17,547 nt of DNA from UBA5189 sp035631615 (GTDB taxonomy: Bacteria; Chloroflexota; Limnocylindria; Limnocylindrales; CSP1-4). Location: assembly GCA_035631615.1 (NCBI GenBank), contig DASQIK010000059.1, forward strand, positions 1-17,547. The letters are read 5' to 3'. Shown one piece after another: positions 7,232-14,324 of the stretch. The translations under genes were made by a program, and so were the position numbers. Each line of letters opens with the position of its first letter. Position 1 is the first letter of the stretch. Under the pieces are notes generated by a model. It saw only the letters and a program-made list of their open reading frames with translations. It had not been told where the DNA came from and searched no databases.

Positions 7232-7835
7232 GCACCGCAAGCGCACCGGCGGGCAGGCCGAGCTCGCGCTCGGTGGCCGACGCCGCCCATGCCAGCATGT
7301 CCCCCCTATCGATGGTGGTCTGGTGGGCGACCACCTGGAGCGCGAGCCCGTCGACGAGCGACAGGATTCGCCACGCGGCGCCCCTCGGGTCGGCGCAGGT
7401 GAACGTGCCGTCGGCGACGCCGGCGTGAATCGCGCGCTCGAGCAACGCCGCCCAGCCGAGGTTCAGCCGGCTCGATGCCTCGCGGAGCACGGGCCGCCGG
7501 CCCGCCTCGGCCCATGCGTCGAGCCAGAGCTGGAACGCCCAGTCGTCACCGACCGGCGCGTACGAGTCGAGGAACTCGGCGATGACGGCGCGCGGGTCGC
7601 CGGCACGGGCGAGGAGCGCCTCGGTCTCGGCGAGATCCTCGCCCGCGATCCGCTCGAACGCGGCCGCGAGGACGTGGTCCATCGACTCGAAATAGTGGTG
7701 GATGAGCCCGCTCGAGGTGCCCATCTCCTGTGCGACGTCGCGGACCGTCGTCGGGGCGAGGCCCTTGCGCCGCGCCACCGCGAGAGCGGCGTCGACGATC
7801 GCTTCGCGTCGTCGATCGGGCGTCATGCGGGCCAT
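7212..7835 (-). CDS. TetR-family transcriptional regulator, single HTH, divergent from the methyltransferase operon
   Basis: The preferred start, ATG at 7835, gives 207 residues (MARMTPDRRREAIVDAALAV). An upstream in-frame ATG at 7886 would add residues unlike the family and would remove the promoter from non-coding DNA. The HTH is at about 30-56 (VRDVAQEMGTSSGLIHHYF), preceded by the usual first helix. The C-terminal domain, with WLDAWAEAGRRPVLREASSRL, resembles BetI-like regulators (TetR_C_6 group). The gene is transcribed away from the GcvT-like gene with overlapping promoters, so it most likely controls that operon and itself. Its ligand would be the pathway substrate or an intermediate; this is inferred from position only. 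Confidence 0.9.
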   Translation of the reverse strand: MARMTPDRRREAIVDAALAVARRKGLAPTTVRDVAQEMGTSSGLIHHYFESMDHVLAAAFERIAGEDLAETEALLARAGDPRAVIAEFLDSYAPVGDDWAFQLWLDAWAEAGRRPVLREASSRLNLGWAALLERAIHAGVADGTFTCADPRGAAWRILSLVDGLALQVVAHQTTIDRGDMLAWAASATERELGLPAGALAVPTPPRA

Positions 7836-7843
7836 CGCCGACC

Positions 7844-7872
7844 ACTCTAGCCGATATTGCGCACCTGTCCAA
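7844..7872 (-). promoter_or_regulatory. Promoter of the single-HTH tetR gene, near-leaderless
   Basis: On the minus strand TTGGAC (7872-7867) is separated by 17 bases from TAGAGT (7849-7844). The expected start of transcription is about 7837, two bases before ATG 7835, so the message is leaderless or nearly so. It overlaps the opposing + strand promoter. Confidence 0.6.
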
Positions 7873-7886
7873 CAACCGGGTACCAT
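7857..7886 (+). promoter_or_regulatory. Promoter of the GcvT-like catabolic operon, overlapping the opposing tetR promoter
   Basis: TTGCGC (7857-7862), an 18-base spacer and TACCAT (7881-7886) form a weaker match to the main sigma consensus. Transcription would begin near 7893, leaving a leader of about 25 bases with a ribosome site. The two opposed -35 boxes form the ends of an imperfect dyad, TTGCGCACCTGTCCAA (7857-7872), with five of eight arm positions symmetric. This is a candidate TetR operator, but weak by sequence alone. Confidence 0.45.
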
Positions 7887-7907
7887 GGCCCGACCGCAAG
7901 GGGAGCC

Positions 7908-7912
7908 AGGAG
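7908..7912 (+). promoter_or_regulatory. Ribosome binding site that sets the GcvT-like start at ATG 7918
   Basis: AGGAG ends five bases before ATG 7918. The alternative ATG at 7885 has no such site and lies over the putative -10 box, so 7918 is preferred. The resulting N-terminus (MVRTTPFHER) also lines up with the TPLxxxH start common in GcvT proteins. Confidence 0.65.
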
Positions 7913-7917
7913 CCGAG

Positions 7918-9117
7918 ATGGTCCGGACGACGCCCTTCCACGAGCGAACCAGCGCCCTGAACCAGACCGGCCTTTGGGAGCATTGGGCGAACAGCCTCGT
8001 CGCGGTCCGCTACCAGATGTCCGAGAAGTTCGAGTACTTCGCCATCCGGAACGCGGCTGGCCTGTTCGACACCTCGCCCCTGTACAAGTACCGGTTCCGC
8101 GGCCCCGATGCCGAGCGCTTCCTGGCCGGCGTCCTCGCCCGTGACCCGCGCAAGTGCCCGGTCGGCAAGGCCCAGTACACGCTGTGGTGCGACGACCGCG
8201 GCTTCGTGATCGAGGACGGCGTCCTCCTCCATGTCGCGGACGGGGAGTACCTGCTCACCGCCGCCGAGCCGAATCTCGCCTACTTCGAGGGCCTGGTCGG
8301 CAGGCTGGACGTCGGGATCGAGGACGAGACCGATGGATGGGGCATCCTTTCGATCCAGGGGCCGTACGCGCGCGACCTCGTCACCGCGGTCGCGCCGGGC
8401 GCCGCCAGCCTCGGCTACTTCGACCTCGTGCAGACGCCCGCCGCGGGCGTGCCGGCGGTGGTCTCGCGCACCGGCTACACCGGCGACCTCGGCTACGAGA
8501 TCTGGGTGCCCGCGGACGGCGCGCTGAAGGTCTGGGACGCGGTCACCAGGGCGGGCGCCGGCCGCGGCGTGATCCCGTTCGGGATGACCGCGCTGTACAT
8601 GGCCCGGATCGAGGCGGGCCTCCTGCTCCTCGACGTCGACTTCCACTCCAGCCGGTTCGCGTGGACCGACGCCGATCGCTCGACCCCGGTCGAGCTCGGG
8701 CTCGGCTGGATGGTGAAGGACGCCGGCGACAACGGCCGGACCTTCATCGGGGCCGACGCGATCCGCCGCGAGCTGCGCGACAAGACATCGCGCTGGCAGC
8801 TGACCGGGCTCGTGATCGACTGGCGCGACCATGACCGGATCTACGATGCGGCCGGTTTGATCCCGCCCAAGGACCACACCCCGATCCAGGACGAGTACTA
8901 CGTCTACGACGACGAGCTCAACCAGCTTGGCTACGCGACGAGCCAGATGTACTCGCCGATGCTCCAGCGGCACATCGCGCTCGCGCGCGTCCCGCTCGAC
9001 CGGACGGCACCCGGCTCGCGCGTCAAGCTCGAGCTCGCCGTGGCCCACCGATACGAGTATTTCGACGCCCAGGTGACGCGCCTGCCACTCTTCAACCCAC
9101 CGCGAAGGACGGCCTGA
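7918..9117 (+). CDS. GcvT-fold aminomethyltransferase-family protein (tetrahydrofolate-dependent methyl/C1 transfer), paralogue 1
   Basis: The 399-residue protein has the GcvT fold: N-terminal TPFHER (5-10), IRNAAGLFDTSPLYKY (43-58), GKAQYTLWCDDRGFVIED (83-100), IQGPYARDL (146-154), SRTGYTGDLGYEIW (183-196), MARIEAG (228-234) and a C-terminal barrel. Asp100 aligns with the catalytic Asp of the glycine-cleavage T-protein DDL motif; the preceding Asp is Glu here. Arg230 lies in the conserved RIEAG segment. The usual YGQDMxxxxNPFE stretch is replaced by LDVDFHSSRFAWTDADRSTPVE (split here by family alignment), so substrate contacts probably differ from GcvT. No gcvH or gcvP is nearby, which argues against a role in the glycine cleavage system. 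It probably moves a methyl or methylene group from an N-, O- or S-methylated substrate to tetrahydrofolate. It is the first gene of a five-gene operon, 3 bp before the FAD oxidoreductase. Confidence 0.85.
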   Translation: MVRTTPFHERTSALNQTGLWEHWANSLVAVRYQMSEKFEYFAIRNAAGLFDTSPLYKYRFRGPDAERFLAGVLARDPRKCPVGKAQYTLWCDDRGFVIEDGVLLHVADGEYLLTAAEPNLAYFEGLVGRLDVGIEDETDGWGILSIQGPYARDLVTAVAPGAASLGYFDLVQTPAAGVPAVVSRTGYTGDLGYEIWVPADGALKVWDAVTRAGAGRGVIPFGMTALYMARIEAGLLLLDVDFHSSRFAWTDADRSTPVELGLGWMVKDAGDNGRTFIGADAIRRELRDKTSRWQLTGLVIDWRDHDRIYDAAGLIPPKDHTPIQDEYYVYDDELNQLGYATSQMYSPMLQRHIALARVPLDRTAPGSRVKLELAVAHRYEYFDAQVTRLPLFNPPRRTA

Positions 9118-9120
9118 CCC

Positions 9121-10812
9121 ATGGCGACGACCACTCCGGCCACGAACGGCGCCTCGAAGCCGGTTCGTTCCACGCTCGACGATCGCACCTTCGACGCGAT
9201 CGTCGTCGGCGGCGGCCACAACGGGCTGACGAACGCCGCCTACCTCGCGAAGGCGGGCCTGCGCGTGCTCGTCCTCGAGCGCCGCCCGATCGCCGGGGGC
9301 GCGGCGCTGACGGAGGAGCTCCGGCCCGGCTTCTGGTTCACCTCGTTCTCGTATGCCCTGAGCCTGCTCCGGCCGGACATCGTCCAGGACCTGGACCTCG
9401 TGAAGCACGGCTTCATGCCGATCCTCATGCCGACGACGTTCTGCCCGAAGGAGGACGGCGACTACCTGCTCCTGGGCCAGGACCACGACGAGAACCGGCG
9501 CGAGATCGGGCGACACAGCCGGCACGACATCGACGCGTACGACGCCTACAACGAGGACATCACGCGGGTCATCCAGGCGATCAAGCCGCTGCTCGACGAA
9601 GTACCGCCCGACATCTTCAGCGACGACCCGGAGGAGCTCATCCGCCTCGCCGCCCTCGGCTCGCGCTTCAAGCGGATGGACAAGAAGCTGCTGCACGACT
9701 GCGTGCGGCTGCTCACCGGGTCCGCCGCGGACTTTCTGGACGACTACTTCGAGTCCGACATCCTGAAGGGCTACCTCGCCTCGACCTCGATCATCGGGAC
9801 GAAGGTCGGGCCGTACTCGCAGGGCTCCGGGCTCGTGCTGCTGTACCACCTCCTCGGCGAGCACGACGGCGAGTTCGGCGCGTGGTCGTTCCACAAGGGC
9901 GGCAACGGCGGCTTCGTCAAGGTCCTCGCCCGCGCGGCGCAATCGTTCGGGGTCGAGATCAAGCTCGAATCGCCGGTCGACCATGTCATCACGGAGCACG
10001 GGCGCGCGACCGGCGTGGCGCTGTCCGACGGCGGCGCGTACCACGCCCCCATCGTCGTCTCGGCGCTCGACCCCCGGCGCACGTTCCTCGAGCTGGTCGA
10101 TCCGCGCGAGCTGCCGACCGACCTGGTCGAGGCGATTCGCCGCTTCCGCTTCCAGGGCACCTCGGCCAAGGTCAACTTCGCGCTCGACGCGATCCCGCGC
10201 TACCCGGCGCTCGGCGACCGGACGGACCAGTACCGCGGCTTCACCAACATCGGGCCGTCGATGGAGTACCTCGAGCGCGCCTTCGACGACGCCAAGTACG
10301 GCTGGTACTCGAAGCGGCCGTACCTCGATACGGCGATCCAATCGACGGTCGACCCGGACATGGCCCCGCCGGGCAAGGCGGTCATGAGCTGCTTCGTCCA
10401 GTACGCGCCGTACAAGCTGCGCGAGAGCGACTGGGACACGGAGCGCGACAACCTCGGCGACACGGTCCAGGCGACGCTCGAGTCGTTCTTTCCGGGCTTC
10501 GGCGACCTCGTGCTCCAGCGCGAGGTCCGCACGCCGCTCGACATCGAGCGAACGGTCGGCCTTTCCGAGGGCAACATCTTCGCCGGCGAGTTCCTGGCGC
10601 CGCAGATGTACTTCTTCCGGCCCGCGCCGGGCTGGTCGCAGTACCGAACCCCGATCGACGGCTACTACCAGTGCGGCTCGGGTACGCATCCGGGTGGCTG
10701 CGTGATGGGCGCGCCGGGCAAGCTCGCGGCGGGCCAGGTGCTCAAGGATCGCGAGCGCCAGGGCGCCGCCAACGGCGCCGCCGGCCGTGTCGTCGTCGCC
10801 GCTCGGCGCTAG
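9121..10812 (+). CDS. FAD-dependent oxidoreductase, phytoene desaturase/PYROXD2-like
   Basis: This 563-residue protein has a dinucleotide-binding fold near its N-terminus: FDAIVVGGGHNGLTNAAYLA (24-43), with Gly30, Gly32 and Gly35 in GxGxxG-type positions and Glu53 (VLVLERR) for the FAD ribose. The C-terminal second FAD motif is GYYQCGSGTHPGGCVMGAPG (514-533). The overall plan resembles CrtI-type desaturases and the PYROXD2 group. No carotenoid gene is nearby, so a pigment role is unlikely. Placed 3 bp after the GcvT-like gene, it may oxidise the methylated or demethylated intermediate. That resembles dimethylglycine and sarcosine oxidases, where a flavin enzyme works with a GcvT-type domain, although those flavin domains belong to a different family. 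Cofactor is confident; substrate is unknown. Confidence 0.88.
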   Translation: MATTTPATNGASKPVRSTLDDRTFDAIVVGGGHNGLTNAAYLAKAGLRVLVLERRPIAGGAALTEELRPGFWFTSFSYALSLLRPDIVQDLDLVKHGFMPILMPTTFCPKEDGDYLLLGQDHDENRREIGRHSRHDIDAYDAYNEDITRVIQAIKPLLDEVPPDIFSDDPEELIRLAALGSRFKRMDKKLLHDCVRLLTGSAADFLDDYFESDILKGYLASTSIIGTKVGPYSQGSGLVLLYHLLGEHDGEFGAWSFHKGGNGGFVKVLARAAQSFGVEIKLESPVDHVITEHGRATGVALSDGGAYHAPIVVSALDPRRTFLELVDPRELPTDLVEAIRRFRFQGTSAKVNFALDAIPRYPALGDRTDQYRGFTNIGPSMEYLERAFDDAKYGWYSKRPYLDTAIQSTVDPDMAPPGKAVMSCFVQYAPYKLRESDWDTERDNLGDTVQATLESFFPGFGDLVLQREVRTPLDIERTVGLSEGNIFAGEFLAPQMYFFRPAPGWSQYRTPIDGYYQCGSGTHPGGCVMGAPGKLAAGQVLKDRERQGAANGAAGRVVVAARR

Positions 10813-10831
10813 GCCGGGGAGCGGCGGGGCG

Positions 10832-12001
10832 GTGGACTTCGGGCTGACGCGGGAGCAGGTCGAGCTGCGCGAGCGCGCCCGGCGGTTCGTCGTCGAGGTC
10901 CTCCAGCCGATCGAGCTTGCGTTCGAGGCGGCCGGCGGGCGCCTGCCCGCGACCCGTGGCGCGGAGCTGCGACGGCTTGCCATCGAGGCGGGGCTGGCCG
11001 GTGGCGAGCTGCCGGTCGCGGTCGGCGGCAAGGGCTGGACCGTGTTCGAGCAGGTGCTCGTCCACGAGCAGTACGGGCAGGTGACCGGCGGCCTGTGGAG
11101 CTACGTGCCGGGCGCCTACGAGGTGCTGATCCACGCCGATCCCGACCAGCGCCGGCGCTACCTCGAGCCGAGCCTGCGCGGCGAGCGCTTCGGCGCCTAC
11201 GCCGTGACCGAACCGAATGCGGGCTCCGATGCGCGGACGCTCGAGACGACGGCCGTCCGCGACGGCTCGGATTGGGTGATCAACGGCGAGAAATGGTTCG
11301 TGACCGGGCCGGACAACACCGACTTCATGGTCGTCCAGGCGATGGTCGTCGACGGCGACGCGCGCCTGCCGACGCTGTTCTTCATCGACTACGACGCACC
11401 CGGCCTGACCATGAAGGCCGATCCGAGCTACATGCACACGTTCGCGGACCGGCACCCGCAGTTCGTGCTCGAGAACGTGCGCGTCCCGGATGCCGCGCGG
11501 CTCGGCGCCGTCGGCGCCGCCGACGACCTCGCAAACGCGTGGTTCGTGAACGAGCGGATCCACATTGGCGCCCGCTGCACCGGGGCGATGGAGCGACTGC
11601 TCACGCTCGGCGTCGCCTGGGCCACGGAGCGCGTGCAGTTCGGGAGCCGGATCTTCGACTTCCAGGGCGTGAGCTTCCCGCTGGCCGATTCGGCCGCGGA
11701 CGCGTCGGCGGCGCGCCTGCTCACCCGTGAGGCGGCATGGCTCGCCGACACCGGCGCCGACGCGAAGGTGGTCCACGCCAAGGCATCGCTCGCCAAGCTG
11801 TTCGCCTCGGAGGCCGCGTTCACCTGTGCCGACCGGGTGCTCCAGGTCTTCGGCGGCCGCGGCTACATGCGCGAGAACCCGGCCGAGCGCTACCTGCGTG
11901 AGCTGCGGGTCGACCGGATCTGGGAGGGCACGAGCGAGATCCAGCGCCTGATCATTGCCCGCTCGCTGGAGCGCCGTGGCGTGGATCGGGTCGTCGGATG
12001 A
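10832..12001 (+). CDS. Acyl-CoA dehydrogenase
   Basis: The chosen start is GTG 10832, giving 389 residues beginning MDFGLTREQVELRERAR, the standard acyl-CoA dehydrogenase N-terminus. GGGGAG lies about 10 bases upstream. An upstream in-frame start at 10787 would run into the oxidoreductase gene. Family signatures: AVTEPNAGSD (124-133, FAD and substrate binding), WVINGEKWFVTG (148-159), a QVFGGRGYMRENPAERYLRE segment (338-357) and IWEGTSEIQRLIIAR (363-377). Glu365 is at the position of the catalytic base of medium-chain acyl-CoA dehydrogenase. It would form an alpha-beta double bond in a CoA thioester and pass electrons to ETF, which is not encoded here. The next gene encodes an acyl-CoA synthetase, its stop overlapping by ATGA, so the two probably act consecutively on the same acid. 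Confidence 0.92.
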   Translation: MDFGLTREQVELRERARRFVVEVLQPIELAFEAAGGRLPATRGAELRRLAIEAGLAGGELPVAVGGKGWTVFEQVLVHEQYGQVTGGLWSYVPGAYEVLIHADPDQRRRYLEPSLRGERFGAYAVTEPNAGSDARTLETTAVRDGSDWVINGEKWFVTGPDNTDFMVVQAMVVDGDARLPTLFFIDYDAPGLTMKADPSYMHTFADRHPQFVLENVRVPDAARLGAVGAADDLANAWFVNERIHIGARCTGAMERLLTLGVAWATERVQFGSRIFDFQGVSFPLADSAADASAARLLTREAAWLADTGADAKVVHAKASLAKLFASEAAFTCADRVLQVFGGRGYMRENPAERYLRELRVDRIWEGTSEIQRLIIARSLERRGVDRVVG

Positions 12002-14289
12002 CCCGGGCGGCCACGGGGGCGAGCGCCGCCACTCCGGCGACACGGTCCGCGATCGACCTGCACCCGCTGTTCGCGCCGCGCTCCATCGCGATCGTGGGTG
12101 CGTCGCCGCGGTCCGATCTCGCGCGGACGATGCGCGACAACATCCCGCGGGTGGGGAGCGAAACGCGCTGCCACTTCGTGAACCCACGCTACGAGGAGGT
12201 CGACGGGAGCCCGTGCTACCCGGATCTCGCCTCGCTGCCCGAGGTCCCCGACATCGTCGTGGTCGCCCTGAATCCGCTCCGCGCGCCGGCAATCGTCCGG
12301 GAAGCTGCCGCGGCCGGCGTGCCGGCGGTCGTGATCCCCGGCGGTGGTGTCGTCGAGGGCGGCGAGCCGGCGGCGCAGATGCAGGCCGAGGTGGCCGCGA
12401 TCGCGATCGAGGCGGGGATCGCCCTCGTGGGCCCGAACTGCATGGGCGTGATCGACCTCACGACGCCGAGCGCGACGTACATCGATGACCTGCCGGCCAA
12501 CCTCCGGCGTGGCGGCATGGCGGCGATCGCCCAGTCCGGCAGCGTGACCGATGCCTTCGTCCATGCGGGCACGCGGATCGGCTGGAGCCGGATCATCAGC
12601 TGCGGCGCCGAGGTCGTCCTCGATACGTGCGACTACCTCGCGGCCTGCCTCGACGACCCGAGCACGGAGTCGGTCGCGCTGTTCCTCGAGGGCTTCAAGC
12701 GGCCCGAGCTGTTCCTCGCGCTGGCGGATCGTGCCCTGACGATGGACAAGCCGATCCTCGCGGTCAAGGTCGGGAGCAGCCCGCAGGCGCGCGCCGCGGC
12801 AATCGCCCACACCGGCTCGCTGGCCGGCGACGCCCGCGCCACCGATGCCGCGTTGCGAGCGGCGGGGGTGGTCCGCTGCCACGACCTCGACGAGCTCATC
12901 GAGGCGGCGGCGCTGGTCAGTCGCTCGCGGCGGATCGACCGCCGCGTCGGCCGCGGCCGCACCGCCGTCGTGACTGTCTCGACCGGCGAGGGCTCGCTGA
13001 TCGCCGACCTCGCTCCGCGTATCGGGCTGGACCTGCCGGCCATCCCGGCCGCCACGCAGGCGAGAATCTCGACGGCCCTGCCGACCCTCGCCCACGTGGC
13101 GAACCCGATCGACCCGTGGGGCGCGGGCGAGGGTGCGCCGACGTACCGCGCAACCTTCGAGGCGCTCGTCGACAGCGGTGCCTACGACGTCCTCGCGCTC
13201 GTCCACGACTTCCCGTACCGCTCGCAGCCCGGTGAGGTCGCGCTCGCGGTCGAGCTCGGCGCGGAGCTGCTGGCGGCCACGGAGGACCACCCGGAGATCC
13301 TGCCGGTCTTCGTCTCGCTGACTTCCGGCGACGTCACCCCGGAGGTCGAGGCGCAGCACGAGGCCGCGGGCGGCTCGCCGATCCTGCGCGGCACGACGCC
13401 GGCCTTCGGGGCCATCGCGCGGCTTGCCTGGTGGGAACGCCGCCACGCGGCCCGCGCCGCCTCGGGCCCGATCCGTCCAGCCTGGCCGCGCCTTGCCGAG
13501 CGGGTGCAGGCGTACGGTCACGATCCCGCCGCGCCCACGACAGCGGCGCGGGCGACGCCGGCGCGATCGATCGCGCAGCCGCTCGTCGTCATCCCGGAGC
13601 GAGAGTCGCTGGAGCTGCTCCGCGGCGCCGGGCTGCCGATCGTCGCGTCCATCGCGGTCGAGGGCACCGACGCACGGGCGATGCTGGAGTCCGTCGCGCA
13701 GGCGGCCGACGCCCTTGGCTGGCCCGTCGCCATCAAGCTCGACGCGCCGGGCCTCGCGCACAAGAGTGACGTCGGCGGCGTCGTGCTCGGCGTGGAGAGC
13801 CGAAAGGCGCTCCCTGGCGCGCTCCGGCGTGTCCTTGCCTCGGGCCGTGACCACGACGCGGACGGTGTTCTCGTCCAGTCGATGGTCGCGTCGGGCGTCG
13901 AGCTGATCGTCGGGGCGCGGCGCGATCCGCAGTTCGGTCCGCTCGTGCTCGTCGGGATCGGTGGCATCTACGCCGAGGCGCTCGATGACGCGGTCGTCCG
14001 GCTCGCCCCGATCAGCGCAAATCACGCCCGCGACATGCTCGGCGAGCTGCGCGGTTCCCGACTGCTCGAGGAGGTCCGCGGCCGGCGCTGCGTCAATCGG
14101 GCGGCCGTCGCCGCGATCATTGCGGGGCTCGGTGATGCCATGGACGCCAACCCAACCTGGCGCGAGGTCGACCTCAACCCGGTGATCGCGACCTCGACGG
14201 CCGCGGTCGCCGTCGATGCGCTCATCGTGACCGATCCGGTCCACCCGGCCTGGGACTACGAAGACCCTGGCGGGGCGGCCCCGAGCTGA
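11998..14289 (+). CDS. Single-chain NDP-forming acyl-CoA synthetase (acetate-CoA ligase, ADP-forming family)
   Basis: The 763-residue chain carries both subunits of this family. The N-terminal CoA-binding domain (about 20-150) shows PRSIAIVGASPR, IPGGGVVEGG and VGPNCMGVIDL (144-154). The succinyl-CoA ligase-like middle domain (about 170-480) contains AIAQSGSVTDAF, LFLEGFKRPELFL and the segment AIAHTGSLAGDARATDAALR, where His271 is the expected phosphorylated histidine. The C-terminal ATP-grasp domain (about 530-763) contains GWPVAIKLDAPGLAHKSDVGG and a GIGGIYAEALDDAVVRLAP stretch. It activates an acid to acyl-CoA with ADP plus phosphate release, or runs in reverse to make ATP. Overlap with the acyl-CoA dehydrogenase gene links them. 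The acid is unknown; a three- to five-carbon acid would fit the family. Confidence 0.92.
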   Translation: MTRAATGASAATPATRSAIDLHPLFAPRSIAIVGASPRSDLARTMRDNIPRVGSETRCHFVNPRYEEVDGSPCYPDLASLPEVPDIVVVALNPLRAPAIVREAAAAGVPAVVIPGGGVVEGGEPAAQMQAEVAAIAIEAGIALVGPNCMGVIDLTTPSATYIDDLPANLRRGGMAAIAQSGSVTDAFVHAGTRIGWSRIISCGAEVVLDTCDYLAACLDDPSTESVALFLEGFKRPELFLALADRALTMDKPILAVKVGSSPQARAAAIAHTGSLAGDARATDAALRAAGVVRCHDLDELIEAAALVSRSRRIDRRVGRGRTAVVTVSTGEGSLIADLAPRIGLDLPAIPAATQARISTALPTLAHVANPIDPWGAGEGAPTYRATFEALVDSGAYDVLALVHDFPYRSQPGEVALAVELGAELLAATEDHPEILPVFVSLTSGDVTPEVEAQHEAAGGSPILRGTTPAFGAIARLAWWERRHAARAASGPIRPAWPRLAERVQAYGHDPAAPTTAARATPARSIAQPLVVIPERESLELLRGAGLPIVASIAVEGTDARAMLESVAQAADALGWPVAIKLDAPGLAHKSDVGGVVLGVESRKALPGALRRVLASGRDHDADGVLVQSMVASGVELIVGARRDPQFGPLVLVGIGGIYAEALDDAVVRLAPISANHARDMLGELRGSRLLEEVRGRRCVNRAAVAAIIAGLGDAMDANPTWREVDLNPVIATSTAAVAVDALIVTDPVHPAWDYEDPGGAAPS

Positions 14290-14314
14290 CCGTTCCCGTC
14301 GACCCGCCGCCTGT

Positions 14315-14318
14315 GGAG
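14315..14318 (+). promoter_or_regulatory. Ribosome binding site that sets the DmdA-like start at ATG 14325
   Basis: GGAG ends 6 bases before ATG 14325. An in-frame GTG at 14313 overlaps the site itself and an ATG at 14337 lacks one, so 14325 is preferred. The start lies 35 bases after the synthetase stop, the widest gap in the operon. Confidence 0.6.
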
Positions 14319-14324
14319 ACCGAC

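Noticed and set aside
7885..7920. Earlier start at ATG 7885 for the GcvT-like gene, and ATG 7886 on the minus strand for tetR
   Set aside because: Both fall in the CCATGG that overlaps the proposed -10 box, lack ribosome sites, and would add residues that do not fit the families.
7918..9117. Glycine cleavage system T-protein (gcvT)
   Set aside because: No gcvH or gcvP is nearby, the DD motif is ED, and the YGQDM...NPFE region is replaced, so a housekeeping T-protein role is unlikely.
9121..10812. Carotenoid phytoene desaturase (crtI)
   Set aside because: The fold is similar, but no crtB or other carotenoid gene is present and the operon context is C1 and acyl-CoA metabolism.
7546..11031. 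Very long minus-strand open frame (1161 codons) opposite the GcvT, FAD oxidoreductase and TetR genes
   Set aside because: It lies antisense to genes with clear family motifs, is rich in Arg/Asp/Glu/Val repeats typical of frames read opposite GC-rich codons, and shows no recognisable domain.
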